A DNA stretch of 64,000 bases, from positions 1 through 64,000 of the forward strand of contig NZ_FNDQ01000001.1 of NCBI RefSeq assembly GCF_900099675.1, written 5' to 3'. The notes below the pieces were generated by a model. It saw only the letters and a list, made by a program, of their open reading frames with translations. It was not told the origin of the DNA and ran no database searches. Both the position numbers and the translations under genes were made by a program. Positions 55,329-62,509 of the stretch are shown piece by piece (positions within the stretch are counted from its first letter, which is position 1; each line of letters starts with the position of its first letter). The stretch is from Myroides phaeus. GTDB lineage: Bacteria; Bacteroidota; Bacteroidia; Flavobacteriales; Flavobacteriaceae.

Positions 55329-57647
55329 TTAAAAATCAAATTCATCAGTGGATGTTTCTCCTCCTTCAACTTGATCATCAGTCTCTGGTTGAACTACTTT
55401 TGTACAATCAACTCGAATTGACAAGTTTTCTGGTACTTTAAATCCTTCTTTCGAAACGTGTAATGTTTTATCAGCATAACACTTATTCATAAAGATACCC
55501 CAGATTGGTAAAGCTAATGTAGCTCCTTGTCCGTAGGTCATTGTTCTAAAGTGAGCCGCTCTATCGTCATTTCCAACCCAAACTCCTGTCGCTAAATCAG
55601 GAACCATACCGATAAACCATCCATCACTGTTATTCTGACTCGTTCCAGTTTTACCAGCAATAGGGTTCGTAAACTTATATGGGTGACCAGTTACTCGTTT
55701 GTATCCTGCTCCTTGCCAAGTTGTACGCAAACGTACACCTGATCCAGATTCTGTTACTCCTTCCAGTAATTTGATAATTGCATAGGCAACATCTTTACTT
55801 AAGACATCTCTTGTTTCCGGAATAGCATTAAACAAAATAACACCGTTTTTATCTTCAATACGCGTAATAAATGTAGGCTTAATATAAACACCTTGATTAG
55901 CAAAAGTACTATAAGCCGCAACCATATCACTTACTGTAATATCAACGGCTCCTAAAGCAATTGCAGGACTTTGTGGAATATCCGCAGAAACTCCTAAATC
56001 TCTTGTCATATCAATAACCGCTTTTGGACCTACTTTATCCATCAACTTAGCTGTAACTGTATTTACAGATCCAGCAAGTGCTTGTTTCAACGTCATAATT
56101 CCTCTATACGAACGATTAGAGTTTTGTGGACTCCAATCCTTGCTAATTCCATGACGTCCTTTAGGCATTGTAAAAGGTGAGTCAATAATAGAGTCACAAG
56201 GCGAATAGTGCAGTTGTTCTATTGCTGTAGCATATACAAACGGTTTAAATACAGAACCTACTTGTCTTGCTCCTTGACCTACGTGGTCATATTGGAAGTG
56301 CTTATAGTTAATACCTCCAACCCAAGCTTTGATATGTCCTGTTTGAGGTTCCATTGCCATCATACCCGCTTGTAAGAAATGCTTGTAATATAAAATTGAA
56401 TCACGAGGCGTCATAACAGTATCTCTTTCACCCTTCCAAGAGAATACGCGCATTTTTGTTTTTACTTCAAATGAACTTAGTATCTCTTTTTCAGATTTAC
56501 CCTGTGCCGCCATCTGTCTCCATCTCTCTGAAGACTTCATTGCACGTCTGATGATACCATCGTACTCTGATTGATTAATCTTATAGAATGGAGCCATTTT
56601 ATTGTTCTTTTGATCAATAAAGAACTCCTCTTGCAAGTTTGAAATATGTGCTTCGACAGCTTGCTCAGCATATTTTTGCATACGTGAGTCAATAGAAACA
56701 TAAATTTTTAAACCATCTCTATAAATATCATACGTTTTCCCGTCTTTCTTAGGGTTCTCTTTTACCCAACGACGCATATAATCACGAAGATATTCACGGA
56801 AATAAGTTGCTAAACCTGCTTTATGACTTTCTGGTGTAAAGTTTAAAGCTAATGGTTTCTCTTGTAAAGTAGCACTCTCTTCTTGTGTAATAAAGCCATT
56901 TCTGGCCATTTGATGAAGTACAACATTTCTACGTTTTTGTACTAATTCTGGTCTTCGAACAGGATTGAAATAAGCAGGGTTTTGCAACATCCCTACAAAC
57001 ATAGCTGCTTCATCTATTGATAAATCTTTAGGCTCTTTTCCTAAATAAACACGCGTTGCCGAACGTATTCCAACTGCATTATTAACAAAATCTGCTTTGT
57101 TTAAATACATCGTTAAGATCTCCTCTTTCGTATACTGTCTTTCTAATTGGATAGCGATAACCCATTCCTTACCCTTTTGCATAATACGCTTAGGTAGGCT
57201 ACGAGATCCTTCTCCGTGAAACAATAACTTGGCTAACTGCTGTGTTATTGTACTGGCTCCTCCACTACTTCCTACTGAAGTAACTGCACGTAACGTACCT
57301 CTTGCATCAATACCTGAATGCGTTCTAAATCGCTCATCTTCAGTTGAAATCAATGCATTAACTAAATAATCTGGTAAATCTTCATATTTAACTGGTACTC
57401 GGTTTTCTAAATAGAACTTACCAATCGTTTTTCCATCAGAAGAAATTACTTCTGTAGCAACATTACTTGCTGGATTTTCTAAGTCATCAAAGGTTGGCAT
57501 TGGGCCAAAAACCCCCCAAGATGCACATAAGAAAAAGAAAACTACCGCGGCAATACCACCTAAAAATAGTAACCAAAAAGCTTTTACATACCCTTTATAG
57601 CTGGTAGCTTGCTTTTTTTCTTTTGTGTTTTGTTGTTTTGTACTCAT
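55329..57647 (-). CDS. Bifunctional penicillin-binding protein 1A (transglycosylase/transpeptidase)
   Basis: Class A PBP of 772 residues that polymerises and cross-links peptidoglycan in the periplasm, anchored by one N-terminal helix (about 21-45). The GT51 domain shows 'STEDERFRTHSGID' with catalytic Glu103 and 'GGASTITQQLAKLL'. The transpeptidase domain has the SxxK motif Ser465-Val-Phe-Lys468, 'GSVNT' as SxN, and 'AGKTGTSQ' as KTG. Length and order are normal for PBP1A. It is the last gene in an operon after ricT-like and gldH (gldH is 24 bases upstream). Confidence 0.95.
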   Translation of the reverse strand: MSTKQQNTKEKKQATSYKGYVKAFWLLFLGGIAAVVFFFLCASWGVFGPMPTFDDLENPASNVATEVISSDGKTIGKFYLENRVPVKYEDLPDYLVNALISTEDERFRTHSGIDARGTLRAVTSVGSSGGASTITQQLAKLLFHGEGSRSLPKRIMQKGKEWVIAIQLERQYTKEEILTMYLNKADFVNNAVGIRSATRVYLGKEPKDLSIDEAAMFVGMLQNPAYFNPVRRPELVQKRRNVVLHQMARNGFITQEESATLQEKPLALNFTPESHKAGLATYFREYLRDYMRRWVKENPKKDGKTYDIYRDGLKIYVSIDSRMQKYAEQAVEAHISNLQEEFFIDQKNNKMAPFYKINQSEYDGIIRRAMKSSERWRQMAAQGKSEKEILSSFEVKTKMRVFSWKGERDTVMTPRDSILYYKHFLQAGMMAMEPQTGHIKAWVGGINYKHFQYDHVGQGARQVGSVFKPFVYATAIEQLHYSPCDSIIDSPFTMPKGRHGISKDWSPQNSNRSYRGIMTLKQALAGSVNTVTAKLMDKVGPKAVIDMTRDLGVSADIPQSPAIALGAVDITVSDMVAAYSTFANQGVYIKPTFITRIEDKNGVILFNAIPETRDVLSKDVAYAIIKLLEGVTESGSGVRLRTTWQGAGYKRVTGHPYKFTNPIAGKTGTSQNNSDGWFIGMVPDLATGVWVGNDDRAAHFRTMTYGQGATLALPIWGIFMNKCYADKTLHVSKEGFKVPENLSIRVDCTKVVQPETDDQVEGGETSTDEFDF

Positions 57648-57671
57648 AAAGTATGACTAACTTCTTCCTTT

Positions 57672-58169
57672 TTATTCGCTTTTTTCAATTCGGAATCCAA
57701 CTTCTGAAATCCCGTCTAAGGCATCTACGCCTTCTATTTGACCAAGTTCTCTAACAACTTGCTCTAATGTAAACTTATAATTTCCAGACTCAGGAAATTT
57801 ATACCCTTCTTTCAACCACAGTTTGCTTTCTTTTATATCCGCAAATCCAGTTCCTAATAACGTGCCATCTGGCTTAGCCATTTGAAACTGAAGTGTATCT
57901 ACTACAATATCATTATTAGGCTGATATGTTTTTAATATCACAAAAATATTGCTAAATGGATAATCCTTATTAGCGCGAAGATTCATATACAGATCATAGT
58001 CTTGAACTGTATCTTTTACTTCATAAACGAATGCTTTTACATCTTCTTTTGTCCAACGACCTTCTGTTCCTTGATATTGATCAAAAACAACATTAGGGTT
58101 TTGTTGACAAGATACCATAGTCAGACATAAAACACTCAATAGCAATAAATAATTACTAATTTTCAGCAT
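57672..58169 (-). CDS. gldH: Gliding motility lipoprotein GldH
   Basis: Lipoprotein required for gliding in Flavobacterium johnsoniae, tied to the Gld/type IX secretion machinery. The 165 residues have a lipobox VSC with Cys21 and the typical GldH body ('NVVFDQYQGTEGRWTKEDV', 'NKDYPFSNIFVILKTYQPN', 'GFADIKESKLWLKEGYKFPESGNYKF', 'GISEVGFRIEKSE'). Its 5' end overlaps the upstream RicT-like gene by 14 bases, indicating coupled translation. Many non-gliding relatives also carry gldH, so motility itself cannot be claimed. Confidence 0.9.
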   Translation of the reverse strand: MLKISNYLLLLSVLCLTMVSCQQNPNVVFDQYQGTEGRWTKEDVKAFVYEVKDTVQDYDLYMNLRANKDYPFSNIFVILKTYQPNNDIVVDTLQFQMAKPDGTLLGTGFADIKESKLWLKEGYKFPESGNYKFTLEQVVRELGQIEGVDALDGISEVGFRIEKSE

Positions 58170-59601
58170 TTGAATTATTACTTGACGGATTGTTATTTCT
58201 TGGTTTTTTATTTCTATTAGGGCGGTTAACTCTTGGCGTTTTCACTTCCTTATTTGCATTATTTGAACCAGTTGATTCTTTTGCAATTGGCTGATTATTA
58301 CCTTCTTTAACCCTCTCCTTATTTGTATTCGTATTTGGACGTTCTGTTTTGTTTTTTACACGAGGACGTTGCGGTTTTGGACCTCTTCCCTCTTTGTCAT
58401 TAGTTCTAACAGGTCTTTCCTTTTGCTCAACAGCATTCTCTTTTTTAGGTCCTCTTCCTTCCTCTTGTCCTTTTGGTTTTTTATTACGCGTTGGTCTCTT
58501 CTTTCTTTTTGGTTGATCAAAACGAGTTACACTATCGTGTTCTGCTGCAACTTCAAAATCAGTTGTTTCAACCTCAATCTCACTCATATAGCTTTCTAAC
58601 TCTAACCCTTTTTCATCGCGTTTATTTAAAGCTAAAATTTCCTTTACATGACTTGTATCTAACACATACCAGTTTGCAGAGTTATTGATATAAGCAAACC
58701 ACATCTGCCCTTTAAAAATATCTATTTTCTGACAAATTGCTAATCCTTTTACAGTCATTAATTTAGTATCTGAATCTGGCATATCTTTCAATGCTTCCAA
58801 ATACGTATCTAACTCAAAATTCAAACAACATTTTAACTTACCACATTGTCCTGCAAGCTTTTGCGGATTTAATGATAACTGTTGGTAACGAGCTGCAGAT
58901 GTATTAACACTTCTAAAATCTGTTAACCAAGTTGAACAACACAATTCTCTACCACAAGATCCTACTCCTCCTAAACGAGCTGCTTCTTGTCTGAATCCTA
59001 CTTGTTTCATCTCGATACGAATACTAAACTCGCGAGCGAAATCCTTAATTAACTGTCTAAAGTCTACACGCTCACTTGCTGTATAGTAAAAAGTTGCTTT
59101 TGAAGCATCTCCTTGAAACTCAACATCTGAGATTTTCATCTCTAAGTTTAAAGCAATTGCCATTTCACGAGCGCGCACTTTTACTTTCTCTTCTCTTGCC
59201 CTCGCTTCTTGCCAAATATCAATGTCTTTTTGTGTTGCTTTTCTATAAATTTTTAAGATTTCACCATTGGGATCAGCTTTCTTTTTCTTCATTTGAACTT
59301 TTACAAGTTCTCCTGCTAATGAAACAATTCCAATATCATGTCCAGGCGAAGACTCTGTCGCTACAATATCTCCAATGCTAACGGTAAGTTCTTTTGGATA
59401 GCGATAAAAATCCTTACGTCCGTTTTTAAAACGTACTTCAACTATATCATAAATCTCGGTTCCAGTAGGATAAACCATATTGGATAACCAATCAAATACT
59501 GCTAATTTATTACAGCTGTCTGTTCCGCACGTTCCATTATTTTGACATCCTCTCGGGGTCCCATTACTATCTTTTCCTGTTGAACAATTTGTACAAGCCA
59601 T
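58156..59601 (-). CDS. PSP1 C-terminal-domain / RicT-like protein with Arg/Lys/Asn-rich tail
   Basis: A 481-residue protein. The N-terminus is cysteine-rich (MACTNCSTGKDSNGTPRGC), followed by the conserved PSP1/RicT core (about 45-290) with 'GSCGRELCCSTWLTDF' and 'AGQCGKLKCCLNFELDTY', the cysteine clusters that bind an iron-sulfur cluster in B. subtilis RicT. The last 110 residues form a basic, low-complexity tail rich in K, R, N and P. In B. subtilis the Ric complex affects RNA processing. It starts the operon with gldH and PBP1A, the usual flavobacterial arrangement. A near -7 box is at 59660-59667. Confidence 0.85.
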   Translation of the reverse strand: MACTNCSTGKDSNGTPRGCQNNGTCGTDSCNKLAVFDWLSNMVYPTGTEIYDIVEVRFKNGRKDFYRYPKELTVSIGDIVATESSPGHDIGIVSLAGELVKVQMKKKKADPNGEILKIYRKATQKDIDIWQEARAREEKVKVRAREMAIALNLEMKISDVEFQGDASKATFYYTASERVDFRQLIKDFAREFSIRIEMKQVGFRQEAARLGGVGSCGRELCCSTWLTDFRSVNTSAARYQQLSLNPQKLAGQCGKLKCCLNFELDTYLEALKDMPDSDTKLMTVKGLAICQKIDIFKGQMWFAYINNSANWYVLDTSHVKEILALNKRDEKGLELESYMSEIEVETTDFEVAAEHDSVTRFDQPKRKKRPTRNKKPKGQEEGRGPKKENAVEQKERPVRTNDKEGRGPKPQRPRVKNKTERPNTNTNKERVKEGNNQPIAKESTGSNNANKEVKTPRVNRPNRNKKPRNNNPSSNNSNAEN

Positions 59602-60065
59602 CTATTTTTTTTTATATATTGATCTCTATAAAGAGAGTTATTTTAAATTTTACTCGCTGTAAAGATACTATTTTTACAAGTTCCTTTTAGAATTTTTTAT
59701 TCTACTACACGATAACCGCTTTCACCACACTTCCCATTTACTTAACTTTCATTAAAACAAATATTTACTATTTCTTTTAATATCCATTTTTCTATATCCT
59801 AATGCAAAAATGATTGCGAAATTAATAGTTTTACCTACTACGTACTTTTTTGCCATTTAATGGTTTTATTCTACTATTTATCAAAAGATAACCTTGCATA
59901 CAACATCGCACTTCTTTAATTAATTACTCTGTAAACTATGGGGTATAAAACACAGTCTTCACCAGTGATTTTACTCGCCAACAACGTACTGCTAAACGAT
60001 AAAAAACAAATTTAATTGCTTTGCACTTCCTTGAAATAACTGTACAGTACAAAACAGGATTATCA
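59602..60065. other. Gene-free region upstream of ricT-like gene, containing orphan CTGTACAG site 1
   Basis: AT-rich stretch with a possible promoter for the RicT-like gene (59660-59667). From about 59900 the sequence becomes less biased; the only notable motif is AACTGTACAG at 60038-60047. A frame of 87 codons on the minus strand (59936-60199) crosses the repeats and looks spurious. Confidence 0.55.
60036..60050. promoter_or_regulatory. CTGTACAG-type palindromic site 1
   Basis: ATAACTGTACAGTAC, an 8-bp palindrome core (CTGTACAG). A second site with the same 10-base AACTGTACAG lies exactly 33 bases further on, three helical turns away. Cores of this type occur in GntR/MocR operators, but no such regulator is present here. 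Confidence 0.4.
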
Positions 60066-60066
60066 A

Positions 60067-60086
60067 CTATAACTGTACAGCTATAG
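60067..60086. promoter_or_regulatory. CTGTACAG-type palindromic site 2
   Basis: A 20-base near-perfect palindrome, with flanks CTATA/TATAG around core CTGTACAG, one of its central pairs mismatched. Together with site 1 it resembles a double operator left without its gene. Confidence 0.45.
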
Positions 60087-60108
60087 TAGGACGAGACAAA
60101 TATTTTCT

Positions 60109-60239
60109 TAATCATATCAAGAGTGCTTGTATAGTGTATGTATAGTGTTTGTATAATGCTTGTATACTTTCTATGTAAAATCATACAAGCATTATACATA
60201 AATAGTAGATAAAATATACAAACTCCCTTGATATGATTA
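60109..60239. repeat. Inverted-repeat element with internal 11-bp iterons (MITE-like)
   Basis: Ends at 60109-60132 and 60216-60239 are 24-base inverted repeats with three mismatches (11 perfect bp in ATCATATCAAG). Between them, four 11-base units with core TGTATARTG run head to tail at 60126-60169, and two or three more copies lie inverted at 60181-60200 and 60214-60224. The element is near-symmetric and contains no gene. It fits a small non-autonomous transposable element or a protein-binding array. Confidence 0.6.
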
Positions 60240-60465
60240 TATAAAAATTGACAAATGGTTTTAAAGGTACTTATTTCCTAATTTGTCATTTCTTCAATTG
60301 TTCAATTCCTGACAGTATTCTCGATTATTAAAGTCCGATAATACATTCTTTATTCGCTTTTACTTTGAATTAGTTACCAAACCTGCATCTATTTTTTGTC
60401 TATGACATATTCTAATTCCAACTTATATATTAGCTGTTAACTTACTGTACTGCTTTTGTTTTTTG
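60240..60465. other. Gene-free spacer before mtnN-like gene
   Basis: AT-rich with no gene or repeat seen, ending in the promoter of the nucleosidase gene. Confidence 0.6.
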
Positions 60466-60473
60466 TACATTTG
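60466..60473 (+). promoter_or_regulatory. Promoter -7 element (TACATTTG) of the nucleosidase gene
   Basis: Exact TAnnTTTG match, 18 bases before the ATG at 60491, with a partial -33 (CTG) 18 bases upstream. Confidence 0.6.
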
Positions 60474-60490
60474 AAAACTAAATTTAGTAT

Positions 60491-61249
60491 ATGTCAACGG
60501 ATACAATTGGAATATTGGGTGCAATACCTCAGGAAGTAAATGGTATTATCAACCAACTTATAGACAGTAAAGTACACACCATTGGTAATCGTACTTATTA
60601 CGAAGGAAAATTAGGGCAACAAAGAGTCGTTGTTGTTTATTCAAGAATAGGAAAAGTAGCGGCGGCGGCAACAGTTGCAACGTTATTGTTAGAATTTAGG
60701 GTTTCAAAAATTGCCTTTATTGGTGTTGCTGGAGGAATTCACCCTGATGTAAAGGTTGGAGATGTTGTTATTGCAACTAATTTAGTTCAATATGATATGG
60801 ATGCTTCTCCTTTACGCCCTAAGTTTGAAATTCCACTTTTAGGTAAAACTTACTTTGATACAGACGAACAGTGGTCTAAAAACACAGAAAAACAAGTGCA
60901 GTCAATTCTGGCAATAGACAATTTACACAAGGTAGTTAATAAAGAAGATCTTGCTCCGTTTAGTATTGAACAACCAAGAGTACATATGGGTACAATTGCG
61001 AGTGGAGACCAATTCTTTTCAACGAATGAGCAGAAAGAAAATCTGCAAAAACAATTACCAGAAGTGTTGTGTGTGGAAATGGAAGGGGCTGCAGTAGCAC
61101 AAGTTTGTTTTGAGTTTGGAGTGCCTTTTATTGTAATCAGAACAATATCTGACAATGCAAACCAAGAAGCAAGCTTTAGTTTTCAATCTTTTGTCGAAAA
61201 AATATCACTTGTTTACGGTAGAGAAATCATAAATAAAATGTTTGCATAA
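60491..61249 (+). CDS. 5'-methylthioadenosine/S-adenosylhomocysteine nucleosidase
   Basis: Cytoplasmic enzyme that splits adenine from MTA or SAH and so recycles methionine/SAM by-products. The 252 residues show Glu15 in 'GAIPQEVNGI', 'GVAGGIHPDVKVGDVV', 'GTIASGDQF', 'VEMEGAAVAQVCFEFG' (Glu196-Glu198) and Asp221 in 'ISDNA', all conserved in MTAN/Pfs enzymes. It stands as a single gene between its promoter and a strong terminator. Confidence 0.93.
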   Translation: MSTDTIGILGAIPQEVNGIINQLIDSKVHTIGNRTYYEGKLGQQRVVVVYSRIGKVAAAATVATLLLEFRVSKIAFIGVAGGIHPDVKVGDVVIATNLVQYDMDASPLRPKFEIPLLGKTYFDTDEQWSKNTEKQVQSILAIDNLHKVVNKEDLAPFSIEQPRVHMGTIASGDQFFSTNEQKENLQKQLPEVLCVEMEGAAVAQVCFEFGVPFIVIRTISDNANQEASFSFQSFVEKISLVYGREIINKMFA

Positions 61250-61252
61250 AGT

Positions 61253-61292
61253 AAAAAGGCCAGTACTACAAAAGTAGCACTGGCCTTTTTTA
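61253..61292. terminator. Bidirectional terminator between the nucleosidase and endonuclease genes
   Basis: AAAAAGGCCAGT-CTAC / GTAG-ACTGGCCTTTTT stem with a four-base loop, shared by convergent genes. Confidence 0.9.
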
Positions 61293-61308
61293 TTTATTTA
61301 AATGGCTA

Positions 61309-62373
61309 TTACTTAGCCTCTCTAATCAAGTAAATGTAAACTGGGAAGTGATCACTAAATCCAGGAACACCATTAGTGTTTCTTAAAGGATATCCTTTGT
61401 ACTGTCCCGTAGGCTGAACCATAAATGGTTTTTTATAAATTCTTGCTTTCCAAAAACTCCAAGAATCGTAGTTGTCATTTAAGTAAGGTTCTGTTACGAT
61501 CATTTGGTCAAAAATATCCCAAGCATCTCTATAAGCTAAAGTACCTAAACCGTCTTTTGCCATTTTCTCCATTGGATTAAATAATCCACCTTTCTTAACG
61601 TCTTTCTTATTCGCTTCAGTTTTAAGCACCTTTTTCATACTGTTATTATATGGTCCATCATTCATATCTCCCATTGTAATAACCTTTGCTTGTGGATTAA
61701 CTTTATATAAAGAATCGATAATCTGTTTATTTAAAGCTGCAGCTGCTTCACGCAACGGGCTACTTCTCTTTTCACCACCTACTCTTGAAGGCCAGTGATT
61801 AACGATGAAGTGTACCTCTTCTCCGTCTAATAATCCGCTTACTAATAATTGGTCACGTGTATAAATTCTCGCTCCTAATTCTCCTGTCTCTCTATTGATC
61901 TTTTTCATATCATAGATATACAAAGGATGTGCTGTAGAACTTGTTGGTTTAAAGTGTTTTTTAGAATACAATAATCCAACATCAATACCACGTCTATCCG
62001 GAGAATCATAATGCTCAATTCCATAATCACCTGGTAGCATTTGTGGATCTCTTACAAGGTCCTCCAATACTGCTCTATTTTCAACTTCGGCAACTCCGAT
62101 AATTGCAGGCATTTTAGTATTTTCATCAGTTCCTATTTGAGACATAACTCTTGCTAAGTTACTGATTTTCTGCTTGTATTTTTTAGAAGTCCAAGTTTGA
62201 TCACCTGTTGGAGTCCATTCTTCATCATAGATTTTTGGATCTCTAATAGTGTCAAATAAGTTCTCGCAGTTGTAGAATGCGATTGTTTGAATTTCGTATT
62301 TTTTTTCCTGTGCTTGAGCCGCTAACCCCAAGAAAATAAGGAATAAAAATAGGTTGTGAAGTTTGATGTTCAT
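61309..62373 (-). CDS. Secreted endonuclease/exonuclease/phosphatase-family protein
   Basis: From the ATG at 62373 (354 residues), the protein starts with a signal peptide MNIKLHNLFLFLIFLGLAAQA. The DNase I-like fold is shown by 'IAFYNCENLFDTIRDP', 'PAIIGVAEVENRAVLEDL', 'DVGLLYSKKHF', 'NHWPSRVGGEKRS', 'VITMGDMNDGPYNNS' and the C-terminal 'GFSDHFPVYIYL' (D-H pair). A frame extending 15 residues upstream (to 62418) conflicts with the -7 box at 62416-62423. It is divergent from a TonB-dependent receptor gene. Substrate is probably extracellular DNA or phosphate esters. Confidence 0.88.
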   Translation of the reverse strand: MNIKLHNLFLFLIFLGLAAQAQEKKYEIQTIAFYNCENLFDTIRDPKIYDEEWTPTGDQTWTSKKYKQKISNLARVMSQIGTDENTKMPAIIGVAEVENRAVLEDLVRDPQMLPGDYGIEHYDSPDRRGIDVGLLYSKKHFKPTSSTAHPLYIYDMKKINRETGELGARIYTRDQLLVSGLLDGEEVHFIVNHWPSRVGGEKRSSPLREAAAALNKQIIDSLYKVNPQAKVITMGDMNDGPYNNSMKKVLKTEANKKDVKKGGLFNPMEKMAKDGLGTLAYRDAWDIFDQMIVTEPYLNDNYDSWSFWKARIYKKPFMVQPTGQYKGYPLRNTNGVPGFSDHFPVYIYLIREAK

Positions 62374-62415
62374 GACCGTGTTAAGTTTAAGTAAAGTACT
62401 GCTTATTTCTTGAAA

Positions 62416-62423
62416 CAAAAGTA
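62416..62423 (-). promoter_or_regulatory. Promoter -7 element of the endonuclease-family gene (TACTTTTG)
   Basis: Exact TAnnTTTG match on the minus strand, 43 bases before the chosen ATG at 62373. Confidence 0.55.
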
Positions 62424-62444
62424 GTTAATATTATTTTAAAAACA

Positions 62445-62452
62445 TACCTTTG
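62445..62452 (+). promoter_or_regulatory. Promoter -7 element of the TonB-dependent receptor gene (TACCTTTG)
   Basis: Exact TAnnTTTG match, 58 bases before the ATG at 62510 and facing away from the endonuclease promoter. Confidence 0.55.
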
Positions 62453-62509
62453 TGAAAGAAATAAGCGACTAGCTTTTTTTTAACATAGCACTTTAATCAT
62501 TTTTAATTT

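Noticed and set aside
60088..60098. AGGACGAGACA, similar to the IS tip at about 137-147 (10 of 11 bases)
   Set aside because: The match is too short to claim a second IS end; the flanks share nothing further.
59936..60199. 87-codon minus-strand ORF in the repeat-rich gap
   Set aside because: It crosses the terminal repeat and iterons and the operator-like sites, is rich in Tyr/Cys/Ser from repeats, and has no recognisable family. The repeats keep the frame open.
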